From Erysipelotrichaceae bacterium (lineage in GTDB: Bacteria; Bacillota_I; Bacilli_A; Erysipelotrichales; Erysipelotrichaceae), in NCBI GenBank assembly GCA_900770275.1, contig CAAGJS010000048.1:1-5273 (forward strand): 5,273 nucleotides of DNA, in the 5' to 3' direction. The translations under genes and the position numbers were made by a program. This document shows, piece after piece, positions 1-5,273 of this stretch. Under the pieces are notes generated by a model that saw nothing but the letters and a program-made list of their open reading frames with translations, was not told where the DNA came from and did not search any database. The stretch's first letter is position 1, and each line of letters starts with the position of its first letter.

Positions 1-1826
1 ACATCCAGCAAGCCTGAGATAACCTCAAGGATGGCCGGCAGTCCGCTCTCGATCAGCCACGTAGCGATCGGCAGGACCGCCTTCTGGTAGATCCATACGC
101 CGACCTGTTCGATATCGTTTAATACCGGCCGCAGCGACTCAAGTACATCCGCAATTGCGGTAACCAGCGGCACAAATGTCAGGCTTGCCGCCCACTCTTC
201 TGTCGCCTGCGTGATCTGCTTAATGTTATCCAGCAGATCAAACCACATACCCTGCAGGGCTGTCGTAATGCGCAGTCCGTTGTCGTTGTAGGACCAAGCC
301 TCATCCCATGCCGCGCCAAGTGCATGCGCTGTGGCCACAAGGTCCGCATAGATCGCCTGCAGTTTCTCGGCGGTCTGCAGCGCAAATTCCGACGCGCCGC
401 CTGTTGAGGCTTCTTCAAACATGCCATTCGGGCCAGCTGCCCCGCCTCCGCCTCCGGATGACTCACTGCTATCCTGAAGGTTAAGCTGATTAATTTCATC
501 AAAGCCAGCAAGCGCCTTCTTTTCTTCATCTGCGGCCTTCTTGGCCGCGCCGCCTGTGCCCGCCAGCGCCTTGGCATAGTTCTGCTGGACTTTGGTGGCC
601 TTGATGTAGGTGCTCTTGCCGCCCAGCAGCGCGAAGAATCGGGCCAGTGCATTCGCCGCAGCCGACAGCATGTCGATCAACGTTGACAAAATCGGCGCCA
701 CTACGGTCAGAATTGGGGCAAAGGCCGCGGCCCAGGCATTCTTGAGATAGCTTGTGGAGGAGATAATGCTTGACATTGCCGTGTTTGCGGCATTTACTCC
801 TCCGTTGAACTGCGCTAGGTTCTGCAGTCCTTCCGCCATTGCTGAGCGAAGCTTGCGGAATAGGAAGAACAGAGACCGAATACCAAGCGAATACTGCAGG
901 ACGTGTTTCAGCCCGACCTTAAAGGCCGCGTTGTTCTTAGCCATCTTTCCGCTGATGTCTGGCATGGTGATCGACGGAGTCTGTATCTTAGGTGCCTTTG
1001 CGGCTGCGTAATCATCGGCATATTTAGACGCCTGAGCTTTCGTGCTGTCATACGCTTGATTGGCGATGGCCTGCATGCCGTTCGCTGATTCGGCGTTCGT
1101 CTTTCGCATCGTCTCAATCAGAGCATCCAGTTTCTTTTTGGTGGCGTCGATATTACTCTGGGTCTTCTGCCATTTATCAGACTGAGGGTTAACACCCTGT
1201 TTTTGGTATTCCTGCTGCTTGGCAATCAATTTGTCGAAATCCTCAGCGGTCTTCAGAAGCTCCGCCTGCTGGGCCTGTAGGGACTGGTTTCCAGCATAGG
1301 CCTGCATTGCCTCGAGATTCGCCTGTTTAATGCTCTGCAGCTGATCCTGCAGATCTGTAGCGAAGCCCGGCGATGCCTGATTCATCTTCGCATACGCTGC
1401 ATCCAGCTCCTTGGCGAGCTGCTCTGCGTCGTACTTCATTGCCTGTACGGTCTTCGAGCTTGAATCTGCGCCGAGGCTCATCTGCTTCTGGATGTTCTCG
1501 TAAACGCCGCTTAGCTTTGCCGCCAGAGCATCTGCTTCTTTAGCTGTTCCTTCCAGCGGCTTCATATTCTCCAGCCGTTCTTTAGCGTCTTCGAGCTTTG
1601 GCCCAGCCTCGTCTAGATACTTCTCCAAAGCGGCCGCTTCCTTCTTCATGCCGCTGTCGCCGGGGGTCTTTGCCAGCTTCTTCTGCAGCTGATCATATTT
1701 TTTTGCGGCCGTGTCGTAGCTGTTCTGCAGCTTAGCAACTTCTTTTTCGAGCGACTTGATGCCATCGCTGACACCTGTGTCGTCCAGCTTTGTTTCCAGT
1801 ACTACCTGCTGTCTTTCATCAGCCAT
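1..1826 (-). CDS. Phage tail tape measure protein, N-terminal 608 codons (partial, runs off left edge)
   Basis: The frame is open from ATG at 1826 to the left edge, with no stop in 608 codons; the C-terminus is missing. Tape measure proteins set tail length and act as a scaffold inside the tail tube. Residues 1 to about 275 are rich in Ala, Gln, Lys, Glu and Leu and look like long coiled coil. A Pro-rich link (PKIQTP, about 279) precedes a hydrophobic patch at 313-323 (around LFFLF) and a long hydrophobic, membrane-like stretch at about 364-403. A charged linker leads to FDEINQL at 442-448, a motif I remember from Gram-positive phage tape measures, then five glycines at 458-462. Residues 578-608 are again hydrophobic. 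The start is fixed by AGGAGGA 6 nt upstream. It follows the Gp15 gene by 11 nt, the expected order. Family call is firm; total length is unknown. Confidence 0.93.
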   Translation of the reverse strand, partial: MADERQQVVLETKLDDTGVSDGIKSLEKEVAKLQNSYDTAAKKYDQLQKKLAKTPGDSGMKKEAAALEKYLDEAGPKLEDAKERLENMKPLEGTAKEADALAAKLSGVYENIQKQMSLGADSSSKTVQAMKYDAEQLAKELDAAYAKMNQASPGFATDLQDQLQSIKQANLEAMQAYAGNQSLQAQQAELLKTAEDFDKLIAKQQEYQKQGVNPQSDKWQKTQSNIDATKKKLDALIETMRKTNAESANGMQAIANQAYDSTKAQASKYADDYAAAKAPKIQTPSITMPDISGKMAKNNAAFKVGLKHVLQYSLGIRSLFFLFRKLRSAMAEGLQNLAQFNGGVNAANTAMSSIISSTSYLKNAWAAAFAPILTVVAPILSTLIDMLSAAANALARFFALLGGKSTYIKATKVQQNYAKALAGTGGAAKKAADEEKKALAGFDEINQLNLQDSSESSGGGGGAAGPNGMFEEASTGGASEFALQTAEKLQAIYADLVATAHALGAAWDEAWSYNDNGLRITTALQGMWFDLLDNIKQITQATEEWAASLTFVPLVTAIADVLESLRPVLNDIEQVGVWIYQKAVLPIATWLIESGLPAILEVISGLLD

Positions 1827-1832
1827 GGCTTT

Positions 1833-1839
1833 TCCTCCT
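1833..1839 (-). promoter_or_regulatory. Ribosome binding site of the tape measure gene, overlapping the Gp15 stop codon
   Basis: The minus strand reads TAGGAGGAAAAGCC and then ATG. AGGAGGA is a near-perfect Shine-Dalgarno sequence 6 nt from the start at 1826. Its first two bases are the last two of the Gp15 TAG stop codon (1838-1840), so ribosomes ending on Gp15 stop on the site that starts the tape measure, which suggests translational coupling. Confidence 0.85.
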
Positions 1840-2398
1840 AATCTCCGAGCAGCTTATTCCAGTAGTCGTTCTCGGCCTGCTCTTCTCTGGTCAGCTTTTT
1901 CTTCAAAACGACCAGATCCTTGTTTTGTGTGTAGAAGTCCTGCTCTGCCTTATCCAGCTTTTTGCCCTTTGCTTTCTTCTGCCGGATCAGCAGGACCTGT
2001 GAAAAAAGGCCCTCCCGGATTTCGTTGAAGTATCCGAGGAAGGTCCACCAGTGAATGTACGGCTGACTCCGTGTCTCTGTTCTGGCGACGTCATTCACAG
2101 CACTGAAGATCATCTGCTCATCCTGTTCCCAGTCCATGAGTCTGGCTTTTTTGGCAGGCTCGCTATAGCTACGCCCTCCGTCAAGAAACCAGACGCATTG
2201 CCTGGCGGCTTCTTCGTAATCCTCGCGCTTCAGATTCTTAATGCCGATGAGCGCATCCAGCATGATGTAGGTTTTCTCCTGCTCGGACAGCTCAGGATCC
2301 TGAAACGCTTCCATGATTACCAGTGCTCTGCGGAAGTCCGAATTGATCGGAACATCCCGTCCGTTAATTCTGAGCGCTTCCGGCAGGCAGCCGATCAT
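1838..2398 (-). CDS. Bacteriophage Gp15-family protein (likely second tail-assembly chaperone)
   Basis: A 186-residue protein whose sequence matches what I know of the phage Gp15 family (Pfam Phage_Gp15, PF06854), which sits just upstream of the tape measure gene in many Firmicutes siphophages. Recognisable parts are the N-terminal block with INGRDVPINSDFR (about 11-23), an acidic helix around residues 32-60, a WFLDGG segment near 70, and the hallmark aromatic block YIHWWTFLGYF (about 114-124) followed by a basic, Lys-rich C-terminal helix region. By position it is the counterpart of the downstream half of the lambda G/GT-type tail chaperones, which bind the tape measure protein before tube polymerisation; that role is inferred. 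The ATG lies inside the upstream gene (35-nt overlap) with only a weak AAGG about 8 nt before it. The frame is closed by TAG at 2417-2419, so any start must lie downstream of that. Confidence 0.9.
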   Translation of the reverse strand: MIGCLPEALRINGRDVPINSDFRRALVIMEAFQDPELSEQEKTYIMLDALIGIKNLKREDYEEAARQCVWFLDGGRSYSEPAKKARLMDWEQDEQMIFSAVNDVARTETRSQPYIHWWTFLGYFNEIREGLFSQVLLIRQKKAKGKKLDKAEQDFYTQNKDLVVLKKKLTREEQAENDYWNKLLGD

Positions 2399-2828
2399 AT
2401 TCGCCCTTATACTTCTCTAGGTGTTCCTGCGTCGCCTTGACTTCCGTGTCCATCGTCGGCTTGACAATCGCGACGAAGGCCTTCAGGAAATTCTCATAGA
2501 TGGTGTGGCCGCCAGACAGCGCCAGCGGATTCATTGCGCCAAACACAACATCAGCCGCGCCCGGATAGAAAATCTGATCAAAGGACGCCCGCAGAGACTT
2601 ATTCATGCCCCGGACAAGCTCTGCGGCTTCGGAGGCTTCGTCTAAGGCGTTTCCCGTAGGCGACAGCTTAATGCCTTTCAGGCTTTCCATTTCCTTGGTT
2701 ACGTTCTGCAGCGCGCCTTCCAGGCGCTCGATAAAACCGATGTCTGCCGGATTAAAGCGCAGCACGCGGTTCGGATCGCCATTGATCTCATATTCTTTAC
2801 AGCCATCATCAAAAATAAGCTTTTCCAT
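2364..2828 (-). CDS. Putative phage tail assembly chaperone (G-like)
   Basis: A 154-residue, mostly helical, acidic protein placed between the major tail protein and Gp15, exactly where tail-assembly chaperones lie. It opens with a short beta-like segment (MEKLIFDDGCKEYEING), then FNPADIGFIERLE near 25-37, an alpha-helical middle with an ELVRGMNKSLRASFDQIF stretch around 90, and a DVVFGAMNPLALSGG segment near 110. I cannot name its family with certainty; similar small proteins are usually annotated as hypothetical or tail chaperone. An ATG 15 nt further upstream (2843) is in frame, but I prefer 2828: GGAGGA lies 4 nt before the 2828 ATG and inside the longer version, and the 2843 ATG sits immediately after a terminator-like T tract. 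The 3' end overlaps Gp15 by 35 nt in another frame, so a frameshifted fusion is possible. Confidence 0.82.
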   Translation of the reverse strand: MEKLIFDDGCKEYEINGDPNRVLRFNPADIGFIERLEGALQNVTKEMESLKGIKLSPTGNALDEASEAAELVRGMNKSLRASFDQIFYPGAADVVFGAMNPLALSGGHTIYENFLKAFVAIVKPTMDTEVKATQEHLEKYKGEYDRLPAGSAQN

Positions 2829-2832
2829 TCTT

Positions 2833-2838
2833 TCCTCC
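2833..2838 (-). promoter_or_regulatory. Ribosome binding site that decides the tail chaperone start
   Basis: The minus strand reads ATGACGGAGGAAAGAATG. GGAGGA is correctly spaced (4 nt after GGAGGA, 5 nt after GGAGG) for the second ATG at 2828 and lies downstream of the first ATG at 2843. No Shine-Dalgarno sequence precedes the 2843 ATG, only the T-rich end of the hairpin. This makes 2828 the likely start. Confidence 0.75.
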
Positions 2839-2845
2839 GTCATTC

Positions 2846-2881
2846 AAAAAGCTAAAGGAGAGCGGTTGTCTGCCGCTCTCC
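2846..2881 (-). terminator. Intra-operon terminator-like hairpin after the major tail protein gene
   Basis: A perfect 9-bp inverted repeat, GGAGAGCGG (2857-2865) and CCGCTCTCC (2873-2881), encloses a 7-nt loop. Read on the minus strand it is GC-rich and followed at once by TTTAGCTTTTT, an interrupted T tract, as in an intrinsic terminator for leftward transcription. It begins 8 nt after the TAA of the major tail protein gene and ends just before the tail chaperone gene. Since the downstream genes need the same transcript, partial read-through is likely, giving more tube protein than chaperone or tape measure. The broken T tract fits a leaky terminator. A processing or mRNA-stabilising hairpin is the alternative. 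Confidence 0.75.
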
Positions 2882-2889
2882 GTCTTTGT

Positions 2890-3420
2890 TTAGGCGCCTG
2901 CGTTGCTTCCAGCAGTGAACGTCTTTGTGCTGATGTCAAAGGTTCCGATAACTGGATCGCCGGCGTAGTGAATCGTGAACGGTGTCTGGTAGCCAGTTGT
3001 GTCACCGCCTACAGAGGTAACCTCAATCCAGCAGCTCTCCTTGACCGCTTCATACGCAGACCCAGAATCCCCAGACTTCTTCCAGAGATGGACCTCGACG
3101 ACACTGGACTTCAGGTCATCCAGCTCGAGGCGCTGATCGACGATTTTCTGAATGCGATCAGCCAGAGCTGAGCCCTCACGCGCATAGAACGGATCAACAT
3201 CGGCCGTCGGCTTTGCGCCGTAGATGTCTACGGAGACTTCGCCCAAAATGTTCTCCTTATCATCTGTCTCGTAGTTCATCTCTTTATTGAATTCTTCAAG
3301 ATCCTTGCCGAGACGCTCGAAAAGCTCCGTTTCGCCCGGGGCTGCGGCATTAATGTAATTAACCATCAGCTTACGGGAGCGCTTCTTGCCCGTATCTGTA
3401 GTCGTTGTAGTACCTGCCAT
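2890..3420 (-). CDS. Major tail (tube) protein
   Basis: A 176-residue protein that should polymerise into the tail tube. The N-terminus is low-complexity (a run of five Thr, then DTGKKRSRK) and probably flexible. The core holds INAAAPGETELFERLGKDLEEF (split here into INAAAPGETE and LFERLGKDLEEF, about 23-44), KENILGEVSVDIYGAKP (about 55-71) and DPFYAREGSALADRIQKIVD (about 76-95), a pattern typical of Clostridia phage major tail proteins as I remember them. The C-terminal half (after about 100) looks beta-rich and ends in a short Gly/Ala/Ser tail, with no added Ig-like domain. It sits between the tail terminator candidate and the chaperone, which supports the call. AAAGGAGG (3430-3437) lies 9 nt before the ATG; an out-of-frame ATG at 3425-3427 is only 2 nt from that site and is a decoy. 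A terminator-like hairpin follows the gene. Confidence 0.87.
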   Translation of the reverse strand: MAGTTTTTDTGKKRSRKLMVNYINAAAPGETELFERLGKDLEEFNKEMNYETDDKENILGEVSVDIYGAKPTADVDPFYAREGSALADRIQKIVDQRLELDDLKSSVVEVHLWKKSGDSGSAYEAVKESCWIEVTSVGGDTTGYQTPFTIHYAGDPVIGTFDISTKTFTAGSNAGA

Positions 3421-3440
3421 TTTTCATGGCCTCCTTTCGT

Positions 3441-3899
3441 TTATTTCAGGAACTCCGAAAAGTCCCCGTCTTTCTCATAGGTCAGTGTGAATGCGCTGCT
3501 GAATACGGACAGCTTTGCCTTTTCGCCGGTGTAGTCAGCAGGCAGACTCGTGCGAGTAAAACTTAACGGCGTAGCCCCTTCCAGCTTCAAATTTGGGAAT
3601 CCCGCCGACTCTTCTTCGCTGAGCTTCAGCCATACAGCCTCCAAGATACGAGACAAATTCAGGCGGGCCTTGGTGTCTCTTCGGCTCGCCTGAATGTAAA
3701 CCTCAAATGGAAAGACTGCCTGATACCCGCCATCGATGAATTTCTTCAGCTCCTGACTGTAGCCCTGGCTTTTGAACATCAGTGATGTTTCGGTGTCATT
3801 CTCCAGGTATTCAAGATGCCACGGGATCCCGTTGATGCTGATTCCTGAAAGGAACCCGTACAGGGCATCCGTGACCTGCTTAACGTCTTCCAGTTTCAT
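3441..3899 (-). CDS. Tail terminator / 'minor capsid 3'-like protein
   Basis: A 152-residue protein that fits the Gram-positive phage family usually labelled minor capsid protein from bacteriophage (Pfam Minor_capsid_3, PF12691, by recollection). By length and position, just before the major tail protein, it should be the tail terminator that caps the tube and joins it to the head. It starts with a helix (MKLEDVKQVTDALYGFLSG), then strands around 25-45, a FPFEVYIQASRRDTKARLNL stretch near 63-82 (the strand and helix found in this fold, as in lambda gpU-type terminators), a second helix, and a beta-rich C-terminus ending in DFSEFLK. The ATG overlaps the stop of the upstream gene as ATGA, and AAGGAGG lies 7 nt before it. 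The stop is 20 nt before the major tail protein start. The structural role is inferred from position and fold pattern. Confidence 0.82.
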   Translation of the reverse strand: MKLEDVKQVTDALYGFLSGISINGIPWHLEYLENDTETSLMFKSQGYSQELKKFIDGGYQAVFPFEVYIQASRRDTKARLNLSRILEAVWLKLSEEESAGFPNLKLEGATPLSFTRTSLPADYTGEKAKLSVFSSAFTLTYEKDGDFSEFLK

Positions 3900-4309
3900 C
3901 GGTTGACCTCCTTAGCCAACAGCGCAGCCAGCAATTTAGACCATACACCCATGCGCTCAGCTTTCGTTTTCTCGATCCACCTTGCCCCGCCCTGGCGGTA
4001 GGTCAGGTCGCGGTTGGTGTAGGTCTTTTTTTCAAACCTTCGGGCCCATGGGCTGTGGCTGTGCTCGCCGATCATGACTTTTCCAATGTACTGGAAGTGT
4101 GCGTATGGCGTGTCCCACTTGATGAGATCGTTGTCCATGCTCACCCACCGCAGGGCTGAGTTGCGAAGGATCCCGGTCTTGATGGGGACGTTTGCGTTGC
4201 AGTCAGCGAGGATCTGCTGCTTCATTTGCGGCCGCACCTTTTGGGTTGCCTCATGGATGCTGCGGGTCAAAGCTGAGGTGTGAAAGCTCACGGTGACGTG
4301 GATGCTCAT
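3896..4309 (-). CDS. Tail-completion / 'minor capsid 2'-like protein
   Basis: A 137-residue basic protein resembling Pfam Minor_capsid_2 (PF11114) and, by position, the HK97 gp10-like neck proteins. The diagnostic part is a YAHFQYIGKVMIG segment (about 69-81) followed by HSPWARRFEKKTYTNRDLTY (about 84-103) and a GGARWIEKTKAERM stretch (about 106-119). The first 60 residues form a helix then VPIKTGILRNSA, the turn common to the gp10-like family (the P-x-x-T-G-x-L-R/K-x-S pattern). The protein probably sits at the head-tail interface. The gene overlaps both neighbours by 4 nt (ATGA), with a GAGGTG ribosome binding site about 8 nt before the start. The usual database name calls it a capsid protein, but its place between connector and tail terminator favours a neck role. 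Confidence 0.85.
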   Translation of the reverse strand: MSIHVTVSFHTSALTRSIHEATQKVRPQMKQQILADCNANVPIKTGILRNSALRWVSMDNDLIKWDTPYAHFQYIGKVMIGEHSHSPWARRFEKKTYTNRDLTYRQGGARWIEKTKAERMGVWSKLLAALLAKEVNR

Positions 4310-4680
4310 GCGGCTGTCACCTCGATAAACTCTGGTGCGCTGCGCAAAGGATTTACGCGATTGACGCCGCTGATCTCCAGCTCCTGATCGTTAAACCGGA
4401 CTCTGTCCCCGACGCGCAGTGTGAACTGGCTCGTTGGGTCGTCGAAGTCCGCCGGATCCACGAGCGTCTTATCAGCGTCGATGTCGTTTGCGTCGATGAC
4501 CACGGTAACGGTATCCGTGAATGACCGGCCCGTTGTGCCATAGACAGCCTTCCTTCTTGCCTCAACCTTAACGTGCTGCAGTTCGGCCGTTGATGTCTGT
4601 TCTTCGCCTGCTGCGCTTTCCGGGAGCACATTGATCACCGTGATCGTATGCGGCCGGAGCCATCTCGGTGACTTCACCAT
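4306..4680 (-). CDS. Head-tail stopper / 'minor capsid 1'-like protein
   Basis: A 124-residue protein resembling Pfam Minor_capsid_1 (PF10665). It begins MVKSPRWLRPHTITVINVLP, a common opening of small beta-barrel stopper proteins, and ends with the typical SQFTLRVGDRVRFNDQELEI block (about 85-104) and a short tail. In SPP1- and HK97-like neck assemblies the protein at this position closes the portal/adaptor channel; that function is inferred. It overlaps the upstream connector gene by 7 nt and the downstream gene by 4 nt. No good Shine-Dalgarno sequence precedes the ATG, so translation probably depends on ribosomes arriving from the connector gene. A GTG codon immediately follows the ATG and cannot be ruled out as the start. 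Confidence 0.8.
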   Translation of the reverse strand: MVKSPRWLRPHTITVINVLPESAAGEEQTSTAELQHVKVEARRKAVYGTTGRSFTDTVTVVIDANDIDADKTLVDPADFDDPTSQFTLRVGDRVRFNDQELEISGVNRVNPLRSAPEFIEVTAA

Positions 4681-5078
4681 ATCGCTCTGCTGCTCAGGCC
4701 CGTCTTCAGCAGCTGACCATCCAGTTCAGCTTTTGCAAGCGGAGAAAGCGGGACGCCGTTAACCATCGACGCGCCACCTCCATTCATTGCATAACTGAAC
4801 CCACTAGTAGAAACGCTTTTCAGCGTTAAGTCGCTGTGGCCCATGTAGGCGTCAATGCCGCCGTGAGCCTCAGCGTAGTCAATCTGATCGAGGATCACAC
4901 CTTTAAGGTTCAGACCGGCGTAGTCCTCGAGTTTTTCCTCAGTTCTCCAGAATGGGATCTTCGACCGGATATATGCGGCGATAAGCCGCTCTGCCAGCTG
5001 TTCGCGTGGCGTGAAGTCTGTCTCCGTCGCGACCGCCGTTCCTCCACCGGCCTGGTAAGCCTCAAAGGTTAAGATCAT
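4674..5078 (-). CDS. Putative head-tail connector (adaptor) protein
   Basis: A 134-residue protein directly after the major capsid gene and before the stopper candidate, the usual place of the adaptor that docks on the portal. Helix-forming stretches cover roughly residues 24-38 and 57-70 (with KGVILDQIDYAEAHGGIDAY), then a more variable SVSTSGFSYAMNGGG segment near 88-102 and a C-terminal helix with LSPLAKAELDGQLLKTGL (about 111-128). The helical pattern suits gp6/gp15-type adaptors, but I do not recognise a specific family, so the call rests mainly on gene order. The ATG lies 12 nt after the capsid stop codon; the GGGAAGAG before it is a moderate ribosome binding site. Confidence 0.68.
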   Translation of the reverse strand: MILTFEAYQAGGGTAVATETDFTPREQLAERLIAAYIRSKIPFWRTEEKLEDYAGLNLKGVILDQIDYAEAHGGIDAYMGHSDLTLKSVSTSGFSYAMNGGGASMVNGVPLSPLAKAELDGQLLKTGLSSRAIW

Positions 5079-5090
5079 AGCTCTTCCCTA

Positions 5091-5273
5091 TCAGGCCCCT
5101 GCGGCGACCTTGATGTTGCGGAAAGCACCGGCCTTGGTGGTGTCCTTCAGGGCGATTGCGGCAACCATTTCGACCTCACCTGTCTTTACCGCGCCCGGCG
5201 CAGACAGATTCGGCAGGTACGTGTTAACGATCTTGGAGCCCCGCGGAGAAGCTGCGTGCAGAGCATCCAGACC
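5091..5273 (-). CDS. Major capsid protein, C-terminal 60 residues (partial, runs off right edge)
   Basis: The minus-strand frame enters from the right edge and ends at TGA (5091-5093), giving 60 codons. The peptide contains SPRGSKIVNTYLPNLSAPG, then VKTGEVEMVAAIALKDTTKA and ends FRNIKVAAGA. The ending, a beta strand with an ALKDTTKA-type turn and a short Ala/Gly tail, agrees with the C-terminus of Gram-positive siphophage major capsid proteins as I remember them, and the gene stands immediately before the connector and neck genes. The start, fold class and any scaffold or protease region lie outside the window, so the exact capsid family cannot be named. Confidence 0.75.
   Translation of the reverse strand, partial: GLDALHAASPRGSKIVNTYLPNLSAPGAVKTGEVEMVAAIALKDTTKAGAFRNIKVAAGA

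Noticed and set aside
441..455. The five-glycine run as a nucleotide repeat or assembly artefact
   Set aside because: The glycine codons vary between GGC, GGA and GGG, and the frame stays open on both sides, so it reads as a real flexible linker.
179..652. A 157-codon minus-strand frame within the tape measure gene
   Set aside because: It lies in another frame of the tape measure gene, is Arg/Pro-rich in the manner of a shifted GC-rich reading, and the tape measure frame is open across the whole region with clear family motifs.
2364..2416. A classic -1 slippery heptamer at the chaperone/Gp15 junction
   Set aside because: The Gp15 frame is +1 (or -2) relative to the chaperone, so a -1 slip would not enter it, and no X XXY YYZ heptamer is seen in the overlap.
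1756..2440. Plus-strand open frames of 70 to 129 codons opposite Gp15
   Set aside because: All are antisense to the strongly recognisable Gp15 and the start of the tape measure; the translations look like random shadow peptides.
2605..3171. A 188-codon open frame on the plus strand across the tail chaperone and major tail protein genes
   Set aside because: It is antisense to two well-supported genes and crosses the terminator hairpin; its translation has no recognisable domain and no Shine-Dalgarno sequence. It is a shadow frame.
3425..3427. An ATG just upstream of the major tail protein start
   Set aside because: It is out of frame with the tail protein and only 2 nt from the Shine-Dalgarno sequence, too close for efficient initiation.
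4353..4631. A 92-codon minus-strand frame inside the stopper gene
   Set aside because: It lies wholly inside the stopper candidate in another frame; Arg/Ser-rich and without a ribosome binding site.
1..5273. CRISPR array, tRNA, insertion sequence, attachment site or defence gene
   Set aside because: No regularly spaced repeats, tRNA-like cloverleaf, transposase frame or toxin/antitoxin-like pair was found; nearly every base is accounted for by the structural genes.

Overview
The window is an ordinary but well-ordered structural (morphogenesis) segment of a tailed phage or prophage. Everything real lies on the minus strand, so transcription runs from high to low coordinates. Strong AGGAGG-type ribosome binding sites, the gene families present and a GC content that looks slightly above 50% by eye suggest a Firmicutes (Bacillota) host, probably a Clostridia- or Erysipelotrichia-like gut bacterium. 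The host is an inference; no host gene is in view.

In transcription order the layout is: the C-terminal end of the major capsid protein (runs off the right edge); a head-tail connector candidate; three small proteins resembling the Gram-positive phage 'minor capsid 1, 2, 3' set (stopper, tail-completion and tail-terminator candidates); the major tail tube protein; an intra-operon hairpin with a T-rich tail; a short tail-assembly chaperone candidate; a Gp15-family protein overlapping it by 35 nt; and the N-terminal 608 codons of the tape measure protein, which runs off the left edge.

The logic is capsid, then neck, tail terminator, tail tube, chaperones and tape measure. No sheath gene lies between the terminator and tube genes, and tube, chaperones and tape measure follow each other directly, which indicates a long non-contractile tail (siphovirus morphology). 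The genes are tightly packed: two 4-nt ATGA overlaps, one 7-nt and one 35-nt overlap. The only notable non-coding element is the terminator-like hairpin just after the tail tube gene, which could set a high tube-to-chaperone/tape-measure expression ratio.

I see no CRISPR array, tRNA, insertion sequence, attachment site, defence gene or recognisable promoter. I do not think the window holds a new system. The points worth checking are the tail chaperone/Gp15 overlap as a possible +1/-2 frameshift locus, the intra-operon terminator, and the re-reading of the 'minor capsid' genes as neck and tail-terminator proteins.
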